Source: Opisthorchis felineus (taxonomy: Eukaryota; Platyhelminthes; Trematoda; Opisthorchiida; Opisthorchiidae). Taken from it: a DNA stretch of 64,000 nt. Of this stretch, positions 46,771 through 60,613 are shown piece by piece (the stretch's first letter is position 1; each line of letters opens with the position of its first letter). The stretch covers positions 1,504,603 to 1,568,602 of the forward strand of contig SJOL01006490.1 in the NCBI GenBank assembly GCA_004794785.1. The letters are read 5' to 3'. The translations under genes were made by a program, and so were the position numbers. The notes under the pieces were generated by a model. The model was not told the origin of the DNA. It was given only the letters and a program-made list of their open reading frames with translations, and did not search any database.

Positions 46771-49700
46771 TTCACTGAACCGATGAAAAATTGAATATGA
46801 CAATCGTGAAAGGGGCAAACTGGGATGTATCCAGAGGCTATTACTCAAAACTGGCCCCAGTGAAGTGTGCCACACACTCCTTACCTAAGGCTGGCATACA
46901 TGTCAAAGATATCAGACTTGTCCAGAGTTGGTTAGCTGCTGCAGCTTGATCGCTTCCTTAGATTGCCAATTCCAGAGCCGTTAATCATCCACTCGTCATC
47001 TTCCCTGATCCTCATGAATGGCCCAGAGGGTTCCTTAACAGTTCACGACAACGATAAGTATTGCCACAAAATACTAAAGTTCTGATCTTGTTCCGTCTGA
47101 CCCATATTTTAGTTGCTTTGTTCACGGTGAGGTTTGCGGTCCATTTATTATACTGTCACCAAGGCTGTCCGCTTTAGATCGACCACCGATTTGGGATTCT
47201 TGAGAAACCACACCTCAAAAAACTCAATTGCGTCCTCCGTACGCTAATGAGGAAATAGTGTTTTACTGATTTTTCAAAGCCGGTTCACTCATTGCTAGAG
47301 ACACACTTGCCCCTACGTCCACCAAGCAAAAGTTGCGTTCCATAAAAATCTCAGTAACTGCTCGGATGAAAACTCACGTTATTTCATCGCAACTGTATGA
47401 AATATGAGTAAGAAACACTTCTCCTCACCGTGATGGTGTCTTTTATTTCGACGAACCTTTTCACCACAGGCAAACTAACCATCCTCAAATACATTCTTAT
47501 TCATGCTCTCCAATTCCGCTGTTGCTCTTTTCGCCTTTAGTATGCCTTCCACTGATGACCCCTTTACCCACAAAGCCGACGAATAATTGCATATTTGGGT
47601 GTCGAAGCTCCATAACTATACACGAGCCAGGTTGCAAACCAGCTGATGAACTCTGTGCAACGCAGATTTCTTTTTTCTCGTGCCATTCTCATCACGACCG
47701 TCCATCCTGCTGGCCCTTTTGTGCGCCTTTGGTTTTCCAACTTTCCACCAGCTACAAGTTTTCAAATATTGCCCCAGTGTGCCTAATGCAGCTCCAGAGC
47801 TGTCTTATTCACATTTGTTCATTTTTTCTCTGGAATTCTTTATGGGTCGTTTATTGCACTAAAGAATTGACATCCATTACTAATAATGAGGTTTATGCCA
47901 TTCCTCTCTTCCTACTTGGAAGTTCTGTGTGGGTAGTGAGAACTTCCACTGGCTTTTTTCTGTTTTTTTATACTGTCTAAATGGGAAGTCAGGTTATGTC
48001 GTTTTACTTCGGCGTTTGGGTCTGATGTGTTTGTCCCTCCACCACATAGAAGTTCTGCTTTATTCAATTTAATTGAAAAGAAGGCTGGTCCTGACATCAC
48101 AGGAGTAAATCACTAGGGTTTTCCTTCGGAGTTTAATGGACAGAACTTAGATACTAGTGAAGACAAACTTCTGAACAGTTAACTCGTATTTATACAAGAA
48201 AAAACGCGTCGTTCGTACAAACTCCGAGCGGTTTTTGTAACCAAGCTACTCGACAATTCCACCTTAGGTAGACTTTCTCGACGGCCTAATAAAATAGATC
48301 ATACTTAATAAATAAACATCATCATGTGTGTGTCTAGTACTCTTGTATCACATGACTGTTGCAAAAACCATTTATTGCAGATTTAGTTGACAACATTTTT
48401 CCAGTTTGTCGAAGCCTCCACAGGCCCTTTGTGGCAGTGGTGGTCGAGGTATGTGATGTGATAAAATATAGCCGGGTCGATTGATTGTTTTGTGAAGCTG
48501 ACATATAAATCACTCACCAGGATGTCGGATGCTCCGGTTGCAACGTATTATTTCGACAAAAGCGATACAGTGAAGAATGACATTCATGGAAATGACGACT
48601 ATTATGTAACACAATAAACGATATTGGCCGATGTAAATATGCGACATTAGGATCGTTGTGATGATAACTAACGCAGACTTAACACCACTTATTTATAATG
48701 TTTATTTGTACATGTTTCCAAGATCTGAATGTATAAAAATTTATTTTTCCTACCAGGATTTGGACTGTGATAGTAATGGCTCAAGTAACGCTAATGATAC
48801 ATGAAAGCTTCTGCATTCGCAGTGTAGAATTCAGATATTTGATGTCCGACTTGTCATGTCCGATATCGTATCATTAGTTAGTAGTATATGCAAGTGACTA
48901 GATGCAGACGGACGTTGTCTCTCTCCCGTGTGCTCCTACGTAATTTCCATTTGAACATCGCACGAAAAAAACATGGGAGGAAACATGGTACATTTATTTG
49001 GGCTTGGAACAATGGACCGGTCGCAGTAAGGGCTTGTCAGGCTAACTGTTACAGGACGGGGATCAAGTTGTTTCTATTTGGTTCAACTCTGTGCAACCAA
49101 ATGAACGTGTCCTGCAAAAAACTGGCAAAAAACAGCGTGTCATTTGGCTCCCCAACGCAACTTGAGTGAACGGTGTACAGTCCCTGTTAGTATTTGAGAA
49201 AACGGGCTTAAGAATAGCAAGGGATCTTCTTTCCTAAACTTAGCACCTATCTTTATCTATTCGAATTGCTTCGTTAAATTATAGTTCTCAAACTGGTTGC
49301 CACGAAACCATCAGGGAAATAGTTTGGCAAGTTCCCACGAACACGAAAAATGACACTTGTTGCTTCTATGGCTGTTAGCATATACGGCATCAATGTCAAT
49401 TTTTTCATTCTCACAAAGTGAGTAAGCTGAAACTCCAACGAAGTCTAAATGGTGATTTCTGACACACTGAAGTGAGAGAGCATTTGGCGTGCTTCCCTAA
49501 TTTCGTCTTCTCCGTACTCCTACTTCTGCCCTTCCAGTTGTAGTTTTCCAGAAAATACCAACCAAATGGACTTCTTTATCGTATCCGGGTGTGTCTTGAC
49601 ATATAACATTTGGGGGACCAATCATAACGCTTTCACGATTCCCCGAATGATCTGTCACCCCAGATTACAAAGAATAAAACTTCGGATATCCTTCCTCCAA

Positions 49701-52700
49701 GTGAAACACTTGACAGGTATGTTGTGTCTATGACCACAGAGCACCAACGTACACACAAAATCGTACGAACTTGTGCCACCAAGTAGCCTCCAATTTCGTA
49801 CTTGCCATCTCAAAATAAAATGTACCACGGAACTACATTAAGGCAAACTTTATATATTCAGTCACAAATGAACAAGATGTGCGGTGGCTGGCAACAGAAG
49901 GTGATCGAGAAACTGTTGCTGCTTCCGCAGCTTCTCTCTATGTTCAGGTCACACTGTCGTTTTTATCAACCCTTACGTTCTTACAAGAAAGTCATCTGAT
50001 TTCATACAAAAATCGGTTGCTTGACATTAATTGGTTAAATGTGGACAAATTCCACTCCCTGCTGATAGTCATTCATTGCTTGCCATTGAAAGAGTTACCG
50101 CTGCTAACCGATGAACCATTCTTACGTTAAATTATAATTAATCTTTGGGAGGTGATCAACCATTATTCGCTAAAGTATTGCTGGTTTTAACTTTTGGATA
50201 AGACTTTCCAGCCCAACACAAGTATAGCTGAAGTTATCAGACATATCGCTGAATAAGTTCAACAAATTTTGAGTCAGCTGTCTTCTCAGTTCCATTCAGA
50301 GATTTTCTGTAAGAGTTGTGCTTCGCATTTGGTCGCCCTTCACTTTGCAGTAGGGTTTTGGTTTGCTGTAATGGACACCGTTTCTAAATCCTATCCGTTC
50401 TACATTCTCTCTGCTTGATCGCTACTCTTCACTTACTTTTATTATCTATTCGTTGCCGCTTGTACTAACACCATTGCGCCCTTTAACTTGCCAGAAATCT
50501 CAGACTGATTAGGATAAGAATGATGTTCCATACTGTTACAAGGTTGCCTTTTCTTTATCTGTGTCCTAGGAGGTTTGTCTTGTAATGCAGCTGATAAACA
50601 GATCCAGAGTTGGTATCCTGTCAAGACATTAAATGAGGCACCCCGAAAGGGGGTTTGGTGTTGTTGTTGTTGTTTGTAGACTAGTCCAAAAGGCGTCAAA
50701 ATATGAGTGAATGTAGCTTTAGACACTGACAACTTAGGAACACGCTGTATCCGAAATTCCGATAGCCTACTTCAGTAAGAATGAGCGTTTACGACCTACC
50801 ACGGTTACATTAATCTTACCATCGTCAGTGCGATGATAAACTGAACAAAAAGAAAAATATATAACGTGTACCGTATGGTGATTCTATGCAATAGACGGAC
50901 TGAAGTCGTTTTTTGTAAGTAAGCTGCTTCCATTTAGTGGCTTTGATGACTTCAAGTAATTCAAGCGAAGAGCGAAGAGCGAAGAGCGTCGAGCTGTCAC
51001 TTAGTAACCGCTCTGTGGATATAATCAAAATTTAGGGAGTTAATTGTGGGCACTACAAAGCATAGGACCCAGTTAACTTCATGGGGACTGCCGGTAGACA
51101 TTTCTTATATTTTCGTGCTCTTTATATCGGGTGACCAAAGCTTTGTCACATTTGGGACCACATAGCAATATTTATATATTTCCACACCTTTTGGCTTCGT
51201 ATCACCTTCTGTAACAACCGTATCAAGTTCCGGTTTTCTGTATAATACACTTTTAGTAGATAAATTGGATCTCAGGATTAATATGCGACATGTAACCTCG
51301 GATGCACTAAACGAGGCATAGGCAACCCACAGAGAGTCAGTTCAAAGTTTTTTCAACACGCTAACGAAACTTTCCATACAAGACTTAAACAAGCCCGCCA
51401 TGTAATTTCATGTGTTCTTCACCATGCGTGTTGCAGGGCCTGCTATTTGTGGAAAAATGAATTAGAGTTTTTCCCATAATTCTGGTGGATATCAACCCAG
51501 GGCCAAATATTTACTGCCTGAAGGAACTGGATAGTTGGCCCTGATTCATGCGGTCCGAAAGCGATGTCCATTGAGAGACATGTTCATGCAGAAGTACTCA
51601 TCTGCGTGGGGGTTGTCTAGGTAATAAATCCAGCTTATTTATCCCGAGCAATTATACTCAGAAACGATGACTCCCATTAGATAGAATTTTCATCCAAAAC
51701 TTTCGATTAGGCGTCAGGAATCCTACAATTTTGTAGGTGTTTACCATTTGGTCCGATACGACTGAGCCGGATGTTTGCAAAAATCCTACCTAGAACTAGT
51801 TTGCATTTACTTGATTTTGTCTAACTTTCTGTCGGTTCATTGATTCTTATTGTGATTAGACTCTCAAATGTCAAACTCAATTATCTGGTAAGTGAACGTT
51901 AAATTCAAACGGATCGACCCAGAAATTTTGCACCGATCTGCGCGGATGCATGGGAATCTCCGTGACAGTAACCTGAAGGTCTTTTTAGCATCTTTTTGAC
52001 AGCAGACAGTCATTATTCCATCTCAAAGTTTCCACCAGTTTTTTTTGGTGAATGATGACCTGAAATATATAGACAAAAGGATTCTTTGAGTCTTAATACA
52101 ACACCAAACTGGTAGCAAGATTTGCAGCTGAAACTTCTACTTTTGGGTTTCGCTCGTCATTTGATCTGCGAACTACGGCAGCAAAGCCAACCTACTTTAA
52201 ATCCGAAAAGTGGCTGTTATGTGGCACAAAACGTTTGCTGAAGCTAACGCAGATAGAAATTATAATTAGGTTTATTATCACAGTTTGCAGTGGCGGTGGA
52301 AAAAGTTTAGAAGCTGACAGGGATTTTCCACGAGATTTTCGGTCAGGGAACTGCTAACGAGTTGACAAAATTCGAGTTTCTCCGGCCTCCACGATTGCAT
52401 CAGCTTGTCTTTCTATTCATGTGCTACCACGGCAAAGTTTCTCACCTCTCAAGGCGGAATAGTTGAAAGAGCAAAAGATTACCACAACGTTTAACGGTAA
52501 AATAACATACTGGAGATAACTAAAGGTTCGTATCGAGCCACGTAATTCATGCGACCCCTGTACAGAGTGTCCTCATAAAAAGGGTTTTATTTCAAACAAA
52601 CTCAATACGATTTTCACAATGCTCGTGGACTTTTTCTCTCGTAAAATGGTCATAATTGAGACGATTTGATTTGATTTGCTTGGAAAAAACTCTGCCAAAC

Positions 52701-53160
52701 ATTTTACAAGGCCATCAGGTGTTACTTTAATGCTGGATGACCTGTCTCATATGGCCAGGGATAGCCACAATTCATGGAATTTTTTATTTTAAACGGTGAT
52801 CTGATATTCAGTTACCCCATTCTGATGATGTTTTTCTTCATCTCACGAAACCCATATAACCCGGAGATACACATTCATGCCGTCCACCGTAGCTACACAC
52901 ACAATAAGTTGAATAGCCCTTATTTACACGTATTACAGCACGTACCACAGCAAGATCCATTTCTCTTTTAGTACCACACTATTTCATCAAGACGGTGCGT
53001 CTTGTTTCAGTCAATTACATCTAACCAAGTAATACCGTACGTTACTTTTCTGAAGTACTTGGCTGACTTTTGCTTCCGATATGAACCCTGCCCCATCTAA
53101 TACGCGTTAGAGTTTCTGACTGGTTTGCTTTCTGTCTTCCATGCAATGTGCATTAATCAG
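46771..53160. other. no gene recognised
   Basis: 47480-47990 is pyrimidine-rich on the plus strand, and its long frame (47522-47980) reflects that. 50946-50986 holds three GCGAAGA units in tandem. 50661-50680 has a TTG repeat. Other frames are short and unrecognised. Confidence 0.45.
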
Positions 53161-53347
53161 AGTGCGATTCAGTTTGAGGTATTTTTATCAATATTTACTG
53201 ATGAAAAGCAGCATTCAGTGTGGCTTGCACAGCACCGCTCTGATAAATGTGGAAGCATTTGTAACGAAAATGATTGTATAATAGAGTATTCTCTCACTGA
53301 TATAACCTCCAAAGTCATAGTTGAATTTGGTGCTACAGTAGTGAAAG
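53161..53347 (+). CDS. candidate exon of unrecognised gene
   Basis: The exon is 187 nt between a TGCATTAATCAG acceptor and a strong donor AAAG/GTGAGG. It enters in phase 0, reads 62 codons (FEVFLSIFTDEKQHSVWLAQ, HRSDKCGSICNENDC, YSLTDITSKVIVEFGATVVK) and leaves one base. The sequence has the look of a beta-rich globular domain with paired cysteines. I do not recognise it. The antisense frame 53169-53450 is judged a shadow. Confidence 0.4.
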
Positions 53348-54187
53348 GTGAGGCGGTACTTGAGAGCGGATGAGTTTTGAGGTAAATAGCTGTCAAACTA
53401 AATGCTGGTGAAGGCAGCTGCTTTGGAAGATAAGTGCAGTTAGATACCATTTTTACGCAAAGTGGCAGTTTCCGGGGGATCTATATTTTATCACTCAAAT
53501 CCATGCCCGTTTTCTCTCTTAAGTGATGCGCTGAGCCAGGGTTTTCAAATAGCCGAATCGTAACACGACTCCGGTTCTTCAAACGATATACTTCTTACCT
53601 TGGTTGCTACTGGTCATTAAATTATATCATACTGGTTTTCCTATCCTGATAACCTGCGTGAATAAAGCCTCACTTGCTATCATATGATCCATTACGTTAC
53701 AGAAAATATACCTACAATATTATTGGCAAACGCCCTGAGCATAGGTTGAATGAAGTACACGGTTGGATATAATTATGTATTTCTGAAGACGATTGCAACT
53801 CCGATTTTTACGCAGACACTTCAGTTAACAAATTTCTGTACATCAAATTGGTTTTATACAATACAAACAATACAAAATTGCAACTCAAATCAGCATTGAT
53901 GCCATAGGCTTTTCAAAAGTCAGCAAAACTTAAGAGCTACTTTCTGCTAACTGAGTACTTGGTCAACTTGTTGGAGTCAAAACGGATATTCGCCACAATG
54001 AATGAATTTAAATTCATCCAACGTTTGTGCCAGCTGATGGTCATTACTATAGGCTTTTCGTACCCTTTCACAGGAATTTTCGTGTAGAAAAAAGGGCCAT
54101 CAAGCAGTAACCATTTCGAAAATTTTAGATTTTTCCAATGTAAAACGTTTTCCTACAAAATGTTTCTGCGATGCGTGATCTCGCTAG

Positions 54188-54289
54188 CAGCAAAACCACG
54201 TGAACTGCGGAATGCTAAGCCACAAAAAACTACGCGAGTTCTTACCACCTTCACCTATGACTGTGGCCTTATTTCCCTGGGCATAACAA
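54188..54289 (+). CDS. candidate next exon of the 53 kb gene
   Basis: The exon is 102 nt after TGATCTCGCTAG, ending at a GTAGGT donor. Its incoming phase (two bases, then full codons) fits the one base left by 53161-53347. It reads AAKPRELRNAKPQKTTRVLT, then TFTYDCGLISLGIT. The acceptor has a poor pyrimidine tract, so confidence is lower. Confidence 0.32.
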
Positions 54290-57139
54290 GTAGGTTCCGG
54301 TCGCCCAACAGAAGCCAAGAGATAATAACGGATAATCGACTTATGCCTAATAACAGTTTTTTAAACTACGGAATGAAACTATCGCTCCTCTACAAAGCCT
54401 TTTTTTATTAGTAAGATCAAGTATGTGCTTCTTAAAAGAGTAAGGAAACGCGGTTGAAAATTTGCGTCGTACTATTTTGCTTGCAATTGTCAGGCATGGC
54501 AGGCAGTTCATGAAAAAGTAGACTCAAGTCTCATATGTTGAGGAAAAACAGGTTAATATGAAGGAGTAAAAAACGGACAAAATGCTTTTTTGCAACTTAC
54601 TACGGTGTTAGTAAGAATCGCACCTAAGTTCATCGGCTGTGGTGTGCTATAGAAAGACGGCTTCATGTTGTATTTCGCACTATATTATGGATACTTTGGT
54701 AAATTTCCTTGAAATAAAATAATGCTAAAAAGGGTGCTCAAAGGTCATCGACAGAGCACCTCTTGGAGCCCATCAAGGAGGCATAGACCTTGAGTATCCA
54801 TCAGTCCTTTTTATTTTTTATGTGAGTCGCAAATTACACTGGTTTGCAGTCTGTTTTGCCATCTTTAGATTTTCAGAACATAGGGTTAAGGGAAATTCGA
54901 AATCTACCCTCCAAGGGGAAAGAAACTGGCAGTTGCTTACTGCAGACTTTAAACAGGGTTGGGATTAGTACTTCGTGACAAGTAAGCATAAAATTACCTC
55001 GAATGATCTTGCATAAAATTACACTAGAATATTGGTTGTTTATGCTACCGTAGATTGGTTTCATACGTTTTTATAGTTGACGTCTAATTTTCTTTGACTG
55101 AAGAACAGAATTCCCAACCTTGTAAGCTTTTAGCGTTCTTTTGGGCCAAGCCTCCAGTCAAACGGACGTTCAATGTAGAAACATATAATCTGCTCTGCTA
55201 TGGTGTAACTAATATGCAAAGCGTATTAAGAATATGCGGAATATATAAAAAATCTTTGGAAAACCTCTAACCCTCAAACCCCCCATTGTCGAAGGAAGGA
55301 CTATTTAATGTTACGAAATCCCCTAATCATCGTCTCATTTCTTTCGCCCTATACGTCTACTGTGTTTATTCCACTCAAAAGTTTTCTTTCTAAAAATATT
55401 GTTAACAGCTGAACCGATTTCCAGGTGTGCATATCAAATCAATATTTTCTCCGGATTTTTCCAATCTTTAAACGAAATACCTTTTTGTTCCAGAATAAAT
55501 CTCTTATATTTGTCATTAGTCCCAAAAGTGTTCCATCTTCGATATTGTCTGCGAGGTTTCGTTCTGGTTAGGACGGATGGGGTACTATTTGAATAACCGG
55601 TTTTTGAGATTCGTTCACCATTTTAATCAAACGTCTCAGTTTTCTAACACGTCTGCCAGAAACAATCCTTTAGTTGTATTATTCAGTTATCCCTTGCAGA
55701 ATTATGAGCCCAAGCCATGAGGAACATATAAAACTTCCCTCAGAGCATTAAAGGACAGCCTGAAGGTTGAAGAGTCAGGGTACATAATTTTTATGGCTAT
55801 CGGTTAATTCTTAGTGGTTAATTCATCTAGTTTTCTTTTCTCGAAGTGACTGTCCAAGTTGTTTCTTCCGCTTTCATGCTTTATGGCTTTGCAAGATTTC
55901 ATGCCTCATTATCGTCAGCCATAGTTAGAAGGCAGTCTGACGGATGTGAAAGTTTGATTGCACACGATGACTAGGTGTGCGTTTTGTTTAACGAATTTGT
56001 CGAGGTTTTCTGCTACTTGGGAAACGGCCACCAGAAAACGTTATCAATCTGATTTGTACGCAAATCTAGTTCAAAATCTAGTGTGCTTATTCAGAGACAA
56101 TGATACGTTTACCATGGAATACGTTTAACGGAAGCAATTTTTTTTCAAACCGTTTCACTAATCACTGTCTAAACAAAGCTGCTTGGGGCCAAGAGAACTG
56201 CACTAAGTGGGCTACTGGTTGGCGCTGATCAAGTGACCCATCAAGAATGACATTGGGGACAGAAACATGTCCACGAGCTGATTGAGAATGTTGTACTACT
56301 GTCTACGGAGTCTATCAGTACTGCCCAAACATAAATAATCTCCCTAGTTTGGGAAGCGGAAATACTAAATTGCTCATAGCTGCATGCTAGTTTATTGAAT
56401 AGGCTGGTGAAGTTTGAAGCCACTACACTGACTTCACTTCATTTTACCCATTACTTCGAAGGTTCATTTCCCGTCAGGACACCGTTTGTCTGAGAGTAAA
56501 TTTTGCTTTGAGCATTTGCGTCCCGCGATGATTTTCATGACTGCGTTCAGAAGGGCTTTTTTAGATCCCAGACTACCCTCCGGTTTCGCTCTGTTTATGT
56601 GGATGCAATCCTATAAATTTAGAAACTTGATAAAGAGTTTTCAACCTTTTACTGTTTTGAGGCGTGTAGTTTGGGGCCAAGGTCTATTGATGAACGAGCT
56701 CTGCACTGCATTGGCTTGCTTTTGCTCCGGTTGGTGAAAATTTATTTCTCCCCTAGCAATCATACCGAGCTCTTGGGATATTCAGATGGCGCCTGGCCAT
56801 GAATTACTCGCCCACTAGTGCGATATTATATGTGAATGGCATATGCAACAAAGTGCAGAGCACTCTTATTTGTGACGTATCTCAAATATGTGCGCAGTTT
56901 TAAATTGCAACAGGATTCAAAGTATCGAATTATCTTCTTTTAAGCATACTACTAATACTCTGTATTAGCTGATATACACAACAATATGCAAGGTCTGGTT
57001 TTTCGGCATTAAAAATTGTTAGGGGTTAGTTTGCTGATGTTTTATGACTAGAACTCCTCCCAGGCCGAAGATAAAAAGATGAGACTGTAAAACGTCACCG
57101 CAGGCAAACTCTTTGAAGTTCTCCTTATTGGTCTCAGCA
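54290..57139. other. no gene recognised
   Basis: Frame 56486-56737 (plus) contains an acceptor-like GGGCTTTTTTAG at 56564 but no partner that fits. Nothing else is supportable. Confidence 0.4.
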
Positions 57140-57463
57140 CTAAATAGAACAAGAATTTTCACAGGGCACTGCCTGCTCTTGGAAAGAATAATGTGTGTAA
57201 ATTAGGATAAATAGAATAAGCATCGTAAATGGAGGCATGAAAGAAACAAATCCCATTCTAGGATTGCAGAACAATTTCGCTGAGACAGGTGGTGAAATTG
57301 CAAAGAAATGTAGCCCTGATATTACTTCGTTATAGAAAGTCACTGGCTGCGGCGCTTCACATGCGACTGTTTCTTCAAGCTCCGGGGTGCTTGTGGTTAA
57401 ACTGGACTCTTCCTTTGTTTTGTAACGAACAGTGGAATTAGACGCCGTTGAAAATTTATGGGA
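57140..57463 (-). CDS. candidate coding exon with C-terminal membrane segment, unrecognised
   Basis: A frame of about 107 codons is open to a TAG at 57140-57142. The first part is polar and acidic (YKTKEESSLTTSTPELEETV). A hydrophobic run near the end (FTMLILFILIYTHY) could be a membrane anchor with a short tail. There is no recognised domain and the upstream border is unclear. It lies directly below another minus-strand frame (57456-57651), which it overlaps by eight bases, so the two may be exons or alternative ends of one gene. Confidence 0.27.
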   Translation of the reverse strand, partial: SHKFSTASNSTVRYKTKEESSLTTSTPELEETVACEAPQPVTFYNEVISGLHFFAISPPVSAKLFCNPRMGFVSFMPPFTMLILFILIYTHYSFQEQAVPCENSCSI

Positions 57464-57651
57464 TTAATATAGTAATGTGTTCTACTTTAGCCATTTTTTT
57501 ATCTTCACGCACAACCATGTGGACATGCACGCTAATTGTAACCTCAGGCTGTTCTTCCCCATCTACTATTAGAAGTCCCATTTCCGAGGCCTCAACGGAG
57601 CATACACGGAGTGTACTTTCCAGTCCATACAATTCCCCGGGCAAGTGCACT
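57456..57651 (-). CDS. candidate coding exon, unrecognised
   Basis: The frame is open from a weak acceptor (TACACTTAATTTCGAG) to TAA 57456-57458. The product is mixed hydrophobic and acidic with beta-strand character (YGLESTLRVCSVEASEMGL, IVDGEEQPEVTISVHVH, VREDKKMAKVEH). A possible donor is GCTAAA/GTAGAA. The plus-strand frame over the same bases is less protein-like. Confidence 0.3.
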
Positions 57652-58635
57652 CGAAATTAAGTGTATATTTGGGCTTTTGCGTCGACATTCTACAGTCAGA
57701 TAGTGGAAGTTCACCCTTTAAAATAAAACACTAACAATGGCCATCATTGTTCAAGTAAATCTCAATATTTTCTACATTTTCTTACCCAAAAACTAGAAAA
57801 CTAGGCGCTACATAGCAGCCATTCAGCATGACACGATCTGTTGGGCGTTTGCTATTCCCCCCGTTATTTGACCGTTAAATTAAAGAGCGCAGGAGGTAAA
57901 AGCTAACCTGCAATTGAAATAGTCAAGCGCATGGCACCTTACATCCTAAATTCGACTATTTTTAGTGTTTTTCACTTTCTCATCTACACAGCGCAAATCA
58001 CCCACCAGACAACTTCCAGAAAAACATCAATACAGAGAATTATTTCGGGCCCACTTCTTACTTCTGGTTCAAATAACACCATTCGTCATTAGTTTTGTTT
58101 CGCGCAAAGCAAGTCGACAAGTATGGTGATCTATTCGCGACTTTACAATCCAATGCTTTCAAGTGTGAGAGCAATAGACAACCAAGCAACCTAACGAGGC
58201 GATACTGCTATCGGCTTCCAAAAATATTTGAGTGTTCTGTAGCTCTTACAAAGAACCATCAGGTGAAACCATATATATTTTGTCAAGTTTAAATGTTTGT
58301 TTGAAAATCGAGTTTCTGACTGACTCTGTGACTTATGCTAAAAAAAGGCATGAAGCACCCGAAATTTCAAGCAGCACATCTTGTCCAGGAAGTAGCGTCT
58401 ATGGATGCACACTGCTCATGAGTTGGTGTCACGTACTTTGCCAATAAACATATACTGACGTTGTCTACAGCTTTAAAACTGTTGCAGTTTTACAGGCCCG
58501 ATTCTGATTTGTAAAACGTTCAAGTGGTTTTTACAGGAAATCTGCACAGCGGAGAGTGTTCTACTCTATTTCCCGGATATCCATGGTTTTCCACGCCCTT
58601 AGAATAAGTGACCAAAAGTTAAGAGGAGAAGAAGT

Positions 58636-58861
58636 CTAGAAATCTCCCCTCTTTTTCATGATAGCATAAATCCCATTGTTTTTTATGCCTTGTAAACCGT
58701 TTTCTGCAAGTCTTGATTTGTTTAGTAGACCAAAAATATTTTTACTAATACGACCACAGTTCAAGAGGACGATGACTGTGCCCATCCCTCGACTTAAAAC
58801 CATGTGACCAATGCAGTATTTTGTTGCCCCATAAAACGTAAGCCTCGAATTCATTCCTCGC
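58636..58861 (-). CDS. candidate coding exon, unrecognised
   Basis: An acceptor (TTGAAAAATTTGCGCAG) at 58862 opens a frame of about 75 codons (RLTFYGATKYCIGHMVLSRG, NCGRISKNIFGLLNKSRLAE) ending at TAG 58636-58638. It may belong with the two candidates at 57 kb on the same strand. I know no homologue. Confidence 0.25.
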
Positions 58862-60613
58862 CTGCGCAAATTTTTCAAGAATTTTGCAAGCGATGAGCTG
58901 GAAGATAAAAAAGCACTATGGAACTAATCAGTGTGAATCTTGGAAACTTACAAATTTCTTTGGCTTTGATGTAAATGTATAAGCGGTGAATGTGTTTATT
59001 AGGTTTCCAGCATGTTTTTCTGTTTTAAACAAACATAACTAACAAATTGGTCATTAAAGATATTGAGTCTTCCGGTCTACTTATGCGTCTGCATTGAAAC
59101 GTTCGCACGGCGCATGACTTTCACAAAGGTTTGGGCTGCGTTTTTCGGTCTACCAAGGTTCGCAAGATACTGCATTTCAGCATTTCAGCTAGTAAACAAC
59201 TAAAACAATATGCGTGCTTATTATTGGTTTGGGTAGTACACTCAATCAACACCTTGAATTCCAGTTGTTTGAGTTCCAGGAGGCTCAGATTTGGTAAAAG
59301 AAACATATGGGTTGAAGGCACTAGATATTAGAAGTATCTACTTATTTATTTTACGCTGATATTACTGTTCTTTGATGTGGTTTCAAAGGTAGATTTTCTT
59401 TGGTCTGATATAACTCATTCCTTGAAAACAGTCATCTGAACGCATCGTCAAAAAACCGGAAAAATTACACGGCCGCAGAATTCCGAATTCTTTTATTTCA
59501 TAAGACTGTTCATTGGCTTCGTCCCGTCAGGAAACATTTTCACCGTGACACATAGATGAGTTAGTGATCTGACATGCTCATAGGTTTCATCCAAAAACAT
59601 CGTCTACAACTGGATCCGTCGGTTAGATTTCTTTAGCATGTTCATATAGATACTCAAACTGGCTCTGCGTGCGTAGTTTATCAAATCGGTTAAAAAGATA
59701 CCCACTCTAGATTTCTTAAACCAAACAATGAGCTTTTTTGTACTCACTTTAATGGTTTGCGGAAAAAGTAACTGGGAGGGAAGGAAATACTTCCTAACTG
59801 GCCAACGTTTTTAATTTTGATTTTGCAATGTGATCCGAGGCAAAAGCTTCTCCAAATTTTTCTCATATGCAATCCAAGGCATCTCGAGCATTGCGTGACA
59901 AGCAGGTCAAAAATCGACTGGGGCTGGAATATATCTCAGAGAATGCAGCGCCTTATTGTTCCACGGCAGTCTTCCACAATTCCTAATCAATCAAACTATA
60001 AAGGCGCATCTTTACATAATCCTACTGTGTCAGTCTAGTCTTCGGATGACCGCCGCAGCGTTTAATGGATTTTTGCCTCGGGGAAGCTCAAACAGGCGTG
60101 GGTGCTCAAAAAAGCATTGGTAGTAGCACTGGTGGTCATAATGAGTCGATTGGGAAGTTCTGGGATTTTTATGTGTAAAATAAAATCGCCATTGGTGATT
60201 TTGGGCAGATAACCCGCATAGGTTATCTATATACATAATAACGATTGCTACTTTCAGTCCAAGAAACCCAACGAAACCTATTCAGGTTTCGGAATTTTTG
60301 TCTCATTCTAAAATGGAACAATTTCGCCACAGGTATTGAATTAAAGTCTATGTCAGGACTCCTCCGGTAATTCTTTTACTGAGATCCTTTTAAGTTAGTT
60401 GCTTCTAATTCTAAACGGCGCGAACCAAAAGCTTGTCCAGTCAGGCAAATTTGCTTGGGCTTTCGGAATTCTAAAAAACAAGTGCATTAGTGTCGTGATG
60501 AGGGTGACGTTCGTACATACTTTATCCGTCTTTGGAGTCGCCTGCTGCGTGGAATGAATAGAGGATAACTATTCACTTGCGAACAGCCATATTAATAATA
60601 GTAATCGTTTACT
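58862..60613. other. no gene recognised
   Basis: Several short frames are present. 59817-60038 (plus) is open in two frames. Two small hairpins lie at 60182-60200 and 60207-60228 (AGATAACC/GGTTATCT). Confidence 0.4.

Noticed and set aside
47522..47980. 152-codon plus-strand ORF
   Set aside because: It reflects a pyrimidine-rich plus strand. The product is Phe/Ser/Cys/Leu-rich without motif or borders.
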